Of a stretch of DNA of 64,000 bases, positions 1-10,190 are shown piece by piece (positions within the stretch are counted from its first letter, which is position 1; every line of letters starts with the position of its first letter). Location: contig JAOTON010001356.1 of NCBI GenBank assembly GCA_034440635.1, positions 578,501 through 642,500 of the forward strand, read 5' to 3'. The stretch is from Lepas anatifera. Lineage: Eukaryota > Arthropoda > Thecostraca > Lepadidae. The notes beneath the pieces are model-generated. The model was not told the DNA's origin. It worked only from the letters and a program-made list of their open reading frames with translations, and did no database searches. The position numbers were made by a program, and so were the translations under genes.

Positions 1-1655
1 GATCAAATCATGCACAAAACAACAGCCGATAGCACCGCAATTAAACTACGCCTCAAACTGCCTCATCGCTGCAAGACAAGCTTCCACTGAACTCCCAGAA
101 GGACTCTGTCTGCGGCCTGAGAAGAGCACACGTAACCACACTCCGATAGCGTGAGAACTGTTCAGCTTGCTGGGCCAGGTCGTCGGGCTCGGAGATGGCA
201 GGCAGAGGCAGGGGGACAGCAGATTAGCAGCAACGCCGAGCTACAGTACCAGCGCGTGACGCTCAGCCTGAGTGTTGCGATGCCCGTAACGAGGCGAGCG
301 TTGTTATCGAGCAACGAGGAGTCACGCTCAGGGCAACGACACAGATGAAGCTGTAAAAACACATTGATGGCCGCCACTTTGATTGGCATTATTGCGATCG
401 GCACGAGTCGAATTAACAGCGGGCAAATCTTGGTGGCTGTCACATCTGGAGGAGTAAAAACTCCGCAGCACGACTGTGACGGTCCAGGCAAAAACGGCAT
501 ACGGTCCCCTCCAGTGGAACCGGTCCGTGGGCGAACCAAAAGCGGATACAACAACTTCGACCGGCACAAAAACCCTGGCACGAGCGGATGCAAAACGGCG
601 GGAGTTATCTAAAGGCCGCGGTATCTGTGAAAAGGTCAGGGAGCACAGCAGGAGGAGTCAACAGACCAACAATGGCGTCGCGAGACATCACGTATGGTTG
701 AGGAGGTATACATGCCCCGTGCCTGAACGAAGGAATGCAGTGGTTATTTTCCTAGAGTTGGTATAAACTGGTTCTTAAAAGCTATCACACCCAAAAAGTG
801 TTTCCTCACATTGGGCCAATTGAATCGCAATTCCTGAGCAAGTGGTGCAATACATGACCTCTGACGACCTCCCTATTGTCCAAAACACAAAACTCTTCAC
901 TGCGGGTGCATGCAGTCTGCAGTCGGGGATGTCCCGTGGGCGGGGTGGGCCAACGCAGCTCGTGACTCGGTCCCACCCGCGCTGCATTGCAACCGCAACA
1001 GCAGCCGCGGCGGCGGCAGCGCGCGTGCGTGACCGGCCATTCGCGGCGTGACCTTCGCCATCACAGCGGTCCATGGTAATGACACGGTTGCGGCAGGCTC
1101 GGCCTCGCGTGGGTCCCGCCGTTTTGGCGCGTGATTCCGGTGACATCACGACAACTAACCTGGCCTCGCAATCCCCTCCCATTGTGAGAGCGTCTCCCGT
1201 CGCAGTCCCCTCTCTGTGAGACAGTAAAGGTATACGTGCGGTGTAGGTCGGGCCTCGCGGGTCTCATGCTTAGAACATGCAACTCCGGATGGTACCTGTG
1301 TGCTAGCATCGCATTCCGGAGTGACGCTAGTTGGAAACATTCCGAAGCTACCAGGAGTGCCACATCTTCTCACAGGACAGGCGCACCAGAGCGCTGATCG
1401 GCCGCCGCTCCAGCGGTGCCGGTGCATGGGGTCTATCTGACTACAAATCCACCACCGGAACCCTGAGCTGGCACGGCGATGTGACGCTCTGCATATATCC
1501 CCATTTCCCCCGCAGCTTTCGGCGCCCCGTTACCCCTCGTCGTCCCTGGCACAACAAACCCGCTGTTCTTGTACTCTAAGCAGGTCTGTAATGATCTTCC
1601 TGCTGTGATTTCGTCCTCAGTACCAGGTGACCTGTTCCGAAGTGTTTCCTGATCA
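1..1655. other. Intron or flank, no supported gene
   Basis: Mixed-composition sequence with only short, overlapping open frames on both strands and no splice-bounded coding stretch that I can support. Confidence 0.6.
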
Positions 1656-1659
1656 GGTA

Positions 1660-1960
1660 TGCTGACTGCTGAGGGTCGGGCGGTGTTACCCAGCTGTGGA
1701 TCGGGGACGTGACCTGCCAGAGGGTCGGGGGCGCTACCTGTCCCCGGGATGGGGAATTACCATTCCTGGGCTCGGCAGCTTCACCTGTTCACGGGTCGGA
1801 GTGTTACCATTCCCGGGGCTGAGGGCGTTGCTTGTCCCAGGGTCGGAGTGTTACCATTCCCGGGGCTGAGGGCGTTGCTTGTTCCAAGGTCGGAGTGTTA
1901 CCATTCCCGGGGGGGGGTCGGGACGTTACCTGTCCGGGGAGAGGCGGCCCGGGTCGGGCG
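1660..1960. repeat. Minisatellite, about 48-bp unit
   Basis: Two to three near-identical units of 'ggtcggagtgttaccattcc / cggggctgagggcgttgctt' lie at 1795-1910, flanked by diverged copies of the GGTCGG...GTTACC core. Only low-complexity open frames cross it. Confidence 0.8.
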
Positions 1961-2084
1961 GTGAGCCGGCGCTGACGGGTCGGGAGTGGGAGCGCGGCGG
2001 TGGAGCAGCGGCGCTGGAGAGGCTGCAGGAGCGAGTGTAGGCGGCGCGGCGGCGGCCGGCGGGCTGCCGCACACGGCCAGCAGC

Positions 2085-2570
2085 CGTCACACATACACAG
2101 AGCACACACATACACAGAGCACACAGAGGCGACGCAGCCAGCAGCCGTCACACATACACAGAGCACACAGAGGCGACGCAGCCATCAGCCGTCACACACA
2201 CACAGAGCACACAGAGGTACACAGAGGCGACGCAGCCAGCAGCCGTCAGAGGCGACGGAGCCAGGCGTAGTCAGAGGCAACGGAGCCAGCAGTAGTCAAA
2301 CTATACACAGAGGCGACGCAGCCAGCAGCCGTAATACTTCACACAGAGGCAACACAGCTAGCAGCCGTCACACATACACAGCGCACACAGAGGCGACGCA
2401 GCCAGCAGCCGTCGAAGTCAGCAGCCGTCAGAAGCGACCGAGTCAGCAGTAGTCAAACTTCACACGGAGGCTACGGAGCCAGCAGCCGTAATACTTCACA
2501 CAGAGGCAACACAGCTAGCAGCTGTCATACCATACACAGAGGCGACGCAGCCAGCAAGCGTCACCAAACA
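2085..2570. repeat. Minisatellite rich in CACACAGAGGCGACGCAGCC
   Basis: The unit is about 40-45 bp: an ACACATACACAGAGCA segment followed by GAGGCGACGCAGCCAGCAGC. Copies vary in the length of the CA-rich part and decay toward 2570. The 150-codon open frame across it is a repeat artefact. Confidence 0.85.
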
Positions 2571-3012
2571 CACATGAAGCAGACGACACACAGGCAGGGG
2601 TGAAGAAAACTGCAGTGGGCCAGTCAAAATCAATTAGGTGTGAGAAGAGAAATAAAACAAGAGAAGCAATTCGGAATCAGAGGTTCTTGTGTTAAACGGA
2701 CACTTAACTTTAAGGCAGACAAAGAAGGGCGTAGGACCAGATATTGACGAGGATTTCAAACGCATTACGCATTAGCCCAGCTGAGGAGGAACACATGTGG
2801 ACGCTGGGAAGAGAACCATTCCGCGCCAAGAAGTTACTGGCTTTAAATGGAAAACCACACCAGGTGAACACGAATTTTGAATTCTTTGACAAAGTTTTCA
2901 ACAGCCTTTTGTTTCACAGTAGCTCGCTCCGGAACGATTGTCGATCAGATCGAAAACGAAGTGATGAATGTGATAAATTGAGCGGAATTACGACGAACCA
3001 AAAGACATTGAC

Positions 3013-3170
3013 CAGAGGCGGATCCACAACAACATTGGGGGGGAGGTAGTGGGCTCAAGCCTCCCCCGTCACTGCCTCGTAACAGCCTCTAGCTATGCAT
3101 TAACTATAGGCGCTCTGACGTTTCAGGGGGGGGCTTCAAACCCCCTACCCCTCCCCTTGTACCGCCACTG
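3013..3170. mobile_element. hAT-like MITE, degraded
   Basis: Begins CAGAGGCGGATCCAC and ends GTACCGCCACTG, an imperfect inverted terminal repeat. The flanks acattgac/gcatcgaa agree at 5 of 8 positions. The interior has the G-run/C-run pattern of the other family members. Confidence 0.5.
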
Positions 3171-4433
3171 GCATCGAACATTCGTGGCCAGCGAACACCC
3201 AGCAACTTTAGTTCTAATCTGATTGCAGTCATAATTTATGTGTATGTCATACTTTACCATTTTTGGCCGTTTGCCAAACAGTAATGTCGTTTTGTGACTT
3301 GCTTTTTCACTGAGTAGAGTAAGGGATAATGAAAAATCCTCCAACAGACAATGCCATAAATCATAGCTAAGAAAGAACCCAATATATTTCCTGACTATTT
3401 ACAGGCAGACACCACAGCCCCAGTTTTACGTTTGTATAAAAATCCAGAGCGGAAACAGTGCCGTCAAAAATGATGAGCCGTGACTGGTCTAGACGTTAGT
3501 CAGCACACTGTACGGGGTCGCACACCGCACCCACCACTCCAGCTGCGCAGCCATACCGCCACCAGACACGTACCTACACACGCACTATCTGCAGCATCGA
3601 TTAAACCCAGGCGGACCGAGCAGAGCTGAAGCAGGGTGGCTCAGACCGGAGGGACGCGAGACGAGGAACAGCTGAGCCGGGGTTCAGCACGTGATCATCA
3701 TCGCTCGGGCGGGGGCTTCACAGAATCAGCACCAGGAGATGTAAGACCGAGACCGAGGCGACGGCACTTTTGAGTTTTTTTAACCAATAAACGTTTATCA
3801 TGTTTCTGAAGCTGCTTCGCTATCGGCGTCCGAAATTTCTGTCGATCTACCACCAAGCTTAAAACGCTCAAAAGATAGTTCCTGTCTTTGAGCCTACTTT
3901 TTTAATAATGAGACTAACTGGCCAGTTTACTGCAACACAATTTTCACGTTCAGTCTTCAATTCATTGACATCGTTCTTCAATTCTGGTGAGGCGTAGAGG
4001 CAAGGGCGTCGAAAGCGAGGCGGACGGGGGACGAGTCCCCCAACTCGTGAATCAGTGGGGACGTTTCCCCCGAAATTTTGGAACTCCACCTAGGTCACTT
4101 ACATTTACCCCTCTTACCTGCGTGAACCTATGTAAATGTGTTGCTGAAGTACACCGTCATTGGCGTTTTCAAAGAGAGTAAATATACAACAAAATTCGCC
4201 TCCCACCCCTCCGGTCATGGCCTGCCCAGGTCCACCCCCAACCCCACCCTCCCCGCCCCAGTGAAAACTCCGTGACGACGCCTCTAGGCAGCGGGTTAAG
4301 CACGGTGTACATATATAGGGCCGTACTGTCATCCAGCTAACACCAGCGCAAGCGGAGGATGCTACATTTGGCGCGTCGGCGTTACCGTGCGAGATTCAGG
4401 CCGGCCGCGCACGTTACAGCGCACGTGAGCTGT
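3171..4433. other. Intronic, no supported gene
   Basis: Mostly unique, AT-rich sequence. A CAAGGGCGTCGAAAGC at 4001 and GACGACGCCTCTA near 4275 look like hAT-type termini, but I found no matching target duplication. Confidence 0.55.
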
Positions 4434-4561
4434 CAGAGGCGGATCAAGACATCCCCTTCAGGGGAGGCAAATAGCCAACGTCGTGAAACACATGTTGTTG
4501 TCAAAGAAAATCGGCCCGTTTAGGGCGATTTCCAATTTTCCCAAACGTAGAGCCGCCACTG
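4434..4561. mobile_element. hAT-like MITE, degraded
   Basis: Starts CAGAGGCGGATCAAG and ends AGAGCCGCCACTG. The target duplication is not convincing (4/8), so the call rests on the paired termini and size (128 bp). Confidence 0.4.
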
Positions 4562-4603
4562 CAAGCCGCCGCCCCCCGCCCCCGCCCCCGCCCCCGCCTC
4601 GGT
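4560..4603. repeat. C-rich microsatellite (CCCCCG)n
   Basis: A short run of CCGCCCCCGC-type hexamers just beyond the MITE ending at 4561. Confidence 0.85.
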
Positions 4604-4882
4604 TCCGACCACTGCACACTGCTGGACAACAGGAAAATGTCGGCCAGTCACGACACTCCAATTCCAGACCACCCCCAACAACGAATTGGTCCCTACATCG
4701 TTACATAAAGTAATGGAGATCTAATAGTTGGCAAAATTCAACTACAAGTTCAAAATCGAGTATGTCCTAGGCCCAAGTACAAAAATTAACGCTAGCCCCA
4801 GCAGCGTTCGCGGCGGGACTACGCCATTATTGGGGGAGAGGGAAGAGTCCCGGATTTTGATCCAATTCAGTTATGTCAAAAC

Positions 4883-6624
4883 CAGGGATGCAGAGCCGGA
4901 GCCGGAGCCGGAGCCGGTCGGAGCCGGCCATTCTGCCCGTGCCCGGAGCCGCCGAAACACTTTTGATCGGAGCCGGAGCCGGAGCCGGAGCCGTCAGAAA
5001 GGGTCCGGCTCCGGCTCCCAGAGCTCTAAAATTACAAAAAATCAAACGTGAAATTGTCACATTTTACCTCGTGAGATGTCGCATGGAAACACATTTATTT
5101 ACCAGAAATATTACATTTTCTCAATATGTTATGTATATCGAGATAAGTGAAATATTGCAACTAGGGTGTTCCGTAGATGGTCTCACTCTCGGGCAGGGGA
5201 TGCGCTCCGGCCATTTAGCATGGACAGAAATTGGCATCAAATGAAAGCATTGGCGGACACTGGCGGATCCATGGGGGGAAGACATTTGCCCTCCCAAACC
5301 GCCGAATTTTTGGCGAGTTTTGCCAATTTTCTTAAAAAAACCATGTTTTTCACGATTTACCCCATACCGTCGGCCTGCATCCGCCCCTGTTGGCAGACGC
5401 AGGGGGAGGCCATTCCGGCCATGGCCCCCTAAAGCCCTGGAAGGTGGGCCAGACTATCTTTTGGCCCCCAAAGGCCGATTTTTTTTAAAAAGGTGTTTAC
5501 ACTAGGTCAGTCGAGCAATAAAATTTTTGCTCCCACCCCCCCTCCCCCCAGGAGAGCTATCATGTACTCAGAGAAGTAGTTTATACTAGGTCTGTCGAGA
5601 ACCTCGCACGTCCCCCCCGAAAGGGGAGAGGCAATTTGGGTTTGCACCCTCAAAACTCGGTTCTGCGTCCGCCCTTGATTATGAAAGTGCATGGTTTTTG
5701 TTTCTTAGATTATTATTATTATTATTATATAGATAATTATTCCCCAGACATTTATCTATCCAAAAACCTAAGTTTCATTGCAGTCGTGCGTCAAACCTAC
5801 CCATCCCATCCGTTAGAAAATCAACATCCCGAATTTCCCGTCCATTCTGGACGGCGAGTTGACACGCACATGGTTGCAGTGACGTCATCAGCGACGCCGT
5901 AGCAACGCCGTGTTAATAGTGTTGTCATGTTTTGCGATGAAGCTACTGCTTACTGATCTCACGTTCTCAGGTCCAGACTAAGAGCAGACATACTGGAGAC
6001 AATGTTGCTGCTCCGCTCCAACCGCGATTGGGTGGTGTAGTGAGCGAACCAGCTGCTGGGCCCTGGGCAGTAGGGTGGTTGGTTTCGATTTTTCTCGAAA
6101 AGGAATTAGGCCATCGGGCTATCTGATGTGTTTTTCGATGTTGAACACTGTTAGCTCATCGAACTTTTTCTCTGCGGGCCGTCCAAGCTTTACTTGATCG
6201 TTGTATCTTTAATTTTTATGAGGGTTTGCGGGCATGTCTGACCCACATTTCTGTTTGCCATAACAGTGCAGTGCAGTTTGCCATACGAATACACTGCAGA
6301 GTAGGTTGGTCCAGTTTTGAGGTTCACTGGCCTTTGGCGTCTGGTCAAGAGCGTTCGTTCATCCAGTCGCTATTTTTCATTCGTACAAATACATAATCGC
6401 TTTGTATCTGATGGACTTTCACGCCCTTGAGAACGTGTCGATCACATTTTGGATATAGGTACATTTCCGGAGCCGGAGCCGGTCGGAGCCGACTATTTTG
6501 CCCGCAGCCGGAGCCGTTAAGACACTTGAACCCAGAGTCGGAGCCGGAGCCGGAGTCGGAGCCGAAATCATAACCCCGGACCGGAACCGGAGCCGTCCAA
6601 AATTTTCTCGGCTCCGCATCCCTG
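4883..6624. mobile_element. Non-autonomous hAT-like element with GGAGCC-rich ends
   Basis: The left end reads CAGGGATGCAGAGCC and the right end GGCTCCGCATCCCTG, inverted copies with one mismatch in 15. Both are flanked by the same 8-bp sequence, gtcaaaac (4875-4882 and 6625-6632), as expected of a hAT target duplication. About 140 bp inside each end there is a GGAGCC hexamer block; the two blocks (4890-5025 and 6466-6600) are similar in direct orientation. The 1.4-kb interior contains no transposase-like frame, has an ATT run at 5709-5728 and hosts a nested MITE. Another reading is two rearranged copies of a ~150-bp MITE. Confidence 0.65.
5258..5389. mobile_element. hAT-like MITE nested in the 4883-6624 element
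   Basis: The termini CACTGGCGGATCCATG and GCATCCGCCCCTG pair, and the flanks ttggcgga/ttggcaga match at 7 of 8. It is 132 bp long, with G-rich then C-rich sub-ends. Because it lies inside another element, it inserted later. Confidence 0.7.
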
Positions 6625-9173
6625 GTCAAAACACCGACACCTAGCCTCTTCCCCATCCCAAGTGGACGAGTTTTCGACAGCCGAGAATGTTTCGCCCCTC
6701 AACGCGCATGCTTCCCTGTATGTCACATACAAAGATGACGCGCCTCTCTGTCAGCTTAGCGGTGGCCCGGTATAAACGCGTTTAATCTGCACTGGGGAAG
6801 CAATGGCATTGCCTGGACGATACTGTTTCTCAAGGTTTGTAGTGGCAGCGCGCATAAAGGTGCCAGGACTGACTTTTTGGAGAGCAAACTGTAAGACTGC
6901 ACAAATAGCTGATGATTTCTGACCTCAACTCGCATCTATTTAGAACGAAAAATCAAGCGTTGTCCTCATATCCCACTTGTCTTGTTGTTTGACGTGTCCT
7001 TAGCAATGACGGAAACGAAGCAAGCGCATTCCGTACCGCAATGAGTGAGGTTTAAAGGCAACACTCGATTTTATGTTCTAAAAAGGGTAGTTGAGTACAG
7101 AAGAAACCATCAGCTATTTCCGCTGCAGCGCCATCTTACACCTCCCCCCCCCCGTATACCCTGGTACGGTGCACGCACGCTGCTGCTCAGCACTGAGAGA
7201 TACAATCTCGGCCAGGCTAGCGGCCGGCCAGGACGATCCCATCCCCCGCGCAGGTTAAACGCGTGTTAACCAGACCAATACGCTCGAACCAAGCAAATGG
7301 AATAAGAAACACACATAAGCCGCTGGGGTCGATATAGCCCCGCCGCAGTGGCAGATCTAGCCGGTCGGTTTGGGAGGGGCAAACCAAAGTCAAAAGTCGA
7401 GAAGGAAAAAATGGCACGCCATGAAGCTGCGCTACAATATCATTTGCCGGTAGAACTTTGGGTATTTAAGGCGAAAAGCAAAAAAAACGTCACGGGGTGA
7501 AAAAGATGGGCTCGAGATACTTTTTTCAAACCAAGGCCTAATATTTACACTGAACTTAACTGGTTCTGTTTCGAGTTGAGAGTTGAAGCACCAAAATCTT
7601 GCTTATAAACTAAAAAGGAGTCAGGGGAAAAAGGAGGTCGATCACTTTGGGGCGAGGGGCAAAAACATAGTTTTACTCCGAGCTTTCCCGTTTGGGAGGG
7701 GCAAATTCCTTTTTGCCCCCCCTTGGATCCGCCACTGCCCCGCCGCTGAGAGCGCCCTAAAAAAACTGATACACACTAACTTTAGGCGATATTCACGTTG
7801 GCTGGCTGGAGAATGTTCAGGTGACGCGTAAGTATAGTTTGGGATGTATACGCCACATCACACAGCGACTGCAACATAAAATCACATTCACGGCCCAAAA
7901 ATAGCGTAATCAGACAACCACGACACACCCGGAGCGACACATAGGTCTGCCTCAGATGCAACCGGAGCAAACGAAACACACAGGTATGTCTCAGTGGCGT
8001 CCGGGGAAACATACACAGGTCTGTCTCAGAATCAATCGAGGCAACAGAACCACACAGGTCTGTATCGGTGGAGACACCAGAGTAAGTAAGAAGAAGACAT
8101 AATAAACAACAGGGAAGAAAGAAGTGACAACTAAAATGAACGCAAAAAACAGCACGGTACCAACACAATAAATCAGATAATGTAAACTACAACAATTCAA
8201 ACGTAAACAATCCAAACACATGCGCGGCAGTGGGACATGCAGACCAATAGGATGCACCATCAGGCGGACTGGGTGCCAGCATCCGCTCCGTCATGCCTCT
8301 GCACCCTCAGTGCCACCGTGCCCTCCGGCGCCTCTCCGGACCTGCATGCAGGCGTCGGCCGCGCCGCCGCCGTCGAAGCTGCCCCTCCCCCCGCCGCGTG
8401 CCTTCCCCGGTGACGTGGTGGACCGTCCCGCCTACGCCTACGCCAGCGACGCAACGCCGTGAATGTGTGCACGCGGCTGCAGCGAGACGCACGAGACGGT
8501 CTCTGGGACCGGCACGCAGCCGCAGTGGAAATGATGGACTGCCCTGCTGATGGTGAGAGTGACTGAGCTGAGAGTGGTCGGCAATCAGCGTGGCTCGCGA
8601 CTTTAAAGCTATCTGGACAGAGAGGGGGAGAGAAAGTGCGCTGTGGAAAAGCAGATTGGTGCAAACTTAACTCCAGTATTGAAATTCATTGCCGTAAACT
8701 GCGTTACCAGGAAGCAAGGAAACGCAGGTTCAAGAAGCAGGTACTTGCACACTTGCCAGTTCCATCGTCGCGCTAAAAAGCAACTGCCGCAGGCCATACG
8801 CAGACAAAATGCGCGCCCGTGGCGTGCCCGTTAAACTCCTCCGAAGCCCCGCTCAGGCCACGGCGGCTCAGTTAAAGCGCCCCTCTAACTGGCGTCCTTG
8901 CCACTAATTACCGATGCAGCGTAACTAGATAGGGCGCGGCACGCCCTGTAAGCCACGGCCGCCGCCCCTGCCAGCCGCAAGGCGGCGCCGCAGCACGCGC
9001 CCTGCAGAAAGGTGACACCGGCATGGACGGGCCGACCCACTGACGGAAGCCCGACGTCCGCACAGGACGCTGGTCACCGTTGTGCCATAACGGTGCCAAA
9101 GCCGTGATTAGATAGTTGCAGGACCGGCAGCTTCCGGAAAGGACACAGCTAGGCATAGGTTGAGGCATACAAG
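6625..9173. other. Intronic, apart from the 7346 MITE
   Basis: No exon is supported. At 8290-8460 there is a GC-rich plus-strand frame (APPPSKLPLPPPRAFPG) that looks protein-like, but I could not bound it with a convincing pair of splice sites. Confidence 0.5.
7346..7737. mobile_element. hAT-like MITE with perfect 8-bp target duplication
   Basis: It starts CAGTGGCAGATCTAGCC and ends TTGGATCCGCCACTG. The flanks are ccccgccg on both sides (8/8). It is 392 bp with sub-ends TTGGGAGGGGCAAA near both termini and no coding capacity. The best-preserved member of the family in this window. Confidence 0.88.
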
Positions 9174-9321
9174 CATTGGCGGCGGAACGGGGGGGGCACC
9201 GGGGCACGGTGCCCCCTTAAATAAGAAATTTTAACATTAGCCCGATAGCGTTGACCGGAAAGAAATTGGTTGAAAAACCCATGGCGCCTCCCCCTTAAAT
9301 TAGGACGTTCCACCGCCACTG
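9174..9321. mobile_element. hAT-like MITE, 148 bp
   Basis: It starts CATTGGCGGCGGAACG and ends TTCCACCGCCACTG; the flanks catacaag/catgcaag match at 7 of 8. The interior has two copies of GCCCCCTTAAAT-like sequence in opposite halves. Confidence 0.8.
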
Positions 9322-9669
9322 CATGCAAGTTCCTATGACAGCGACAGAGTCGCGCTGCAAGGCGGGGTATGGTCTGTGTTAAAAGTTAGGTGAGAGCAGG
9401 AACGCGCGGCACTGGATACTATTTCGGTCCGGTGGATGTCAGAAGAAACACCAAGATCCCAAGGTTCATTTTCACGCGGGGTGAGCGAAAAAGCGGTCCC
9501 GATAAAGCCAACGTCCAATAAGCGCTTCCCATCAGCAGGAAGATACCGTAGCGCCAAAACTAGGCCCTCGCTCCTCACGGGAACAACAGCACGAGGGAGT
9601 AGAAGCCCCGAAGCTGAGGCAGGAGCATGGCCTGGGGTGTACAGTGTACCCGGGTAGCGGCCGGCTCAC

Positions 9670-9863
9670 CTCCAGGTCGGTGGCTGAGCGGTCCCACTCG
9701 GCGGCGGCCGTGTCGCCGGCGTCGCGGTAGGGCGGGGGCGGCGTGCCCGGAGGCGTGAACAGCGGACTCTCGGCGTCCGCCGGCAGCGGCGACCGACCGG
9801 CTCCCAGCCGACCGCCGCCGCCCAGCTCCCCCATCGACTCCGCCGCGCTCAGCCGCCGCGGAC
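9670..9863 (-). CDS. Candidate linker exon, Gly/Pro-rich with PPPPY motif
   Basis: This 194-nt exon (phase 1 to 0) lies between a strong pyrimidine-tract acceptor (CCCCTGCGCGCCAG|GT) and donor CTGGAG|GTGAGC. The product begins GPRRLSAAESMGELGGGGR and continues to SPLFTPPGTPPPPYRDAG, ending DRSATDLE. PPPPY fits the PPxY ligand of WW domains, and TPPGTPP offers proline-directed kinase sites. Joined to the exon at 28193 the junction reads SRT-GPRRLS, with an R-R-L-S basophilic kinase-like site. A 37-bp minisatellite starts about 30 bp from the acceptor on the intron side. The next exon would lie below base 1 or has not been recognised in the 9.7 kb downstream. Confidence 0.68.
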
Positions 9864-9892
9864 CTGGCGCGCAGGGGGGGGGGTCAGCACGG

Positions 9893-10190
9893 CAACACAG
9901 GTACACGGGACGGGTCAGGTTACCACAGCACCACAGGCAGAGGGACGGGTCAGGTCACCACAGCACCACAGGCGCAGGGGGACTGGTCAGGTCACCACAG
10001 CACCACAGGCGCAGGGGGGACTGGTCAGGTCACCACAGCAACACAGGCAGAGAGGGACGGGTCAGGTCACCACAGCAACACAGGTAGAGAGGGACGGGTC
10101 AGGTCACCACAGCAACACAGGTAGAGAGGGACGGGTGAGGGTACCACAGCAACACAGGAACACGGGACAGGTCATTGCACTTCTGTACAA
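9893..10190. repeat. 37-bp minisatellite beside the 9863 acceptor
   Basis: Units of 35-38 bp contain GGTCAGGTCACCACAGCAAC plus ACAGGTAGAGAGGGACG; the copies at 10023, 10060 and 10097 are 37 bp apart. The array begins about 30 bp upstream (in transcript sense) of the 3' splice site of the exon at 9670-9863. Each unit has an AGGTCA half-site. Confidence 0.9.

Noticed and set aside
8220..8462. Plus-strand Pro-rich frame (PPPSKLPLPPPRAFPG)
   Set aside because: Looks protein-like, but it has no family motif and no good donor and acceptor pair, and lies on the strand opposite the gene.
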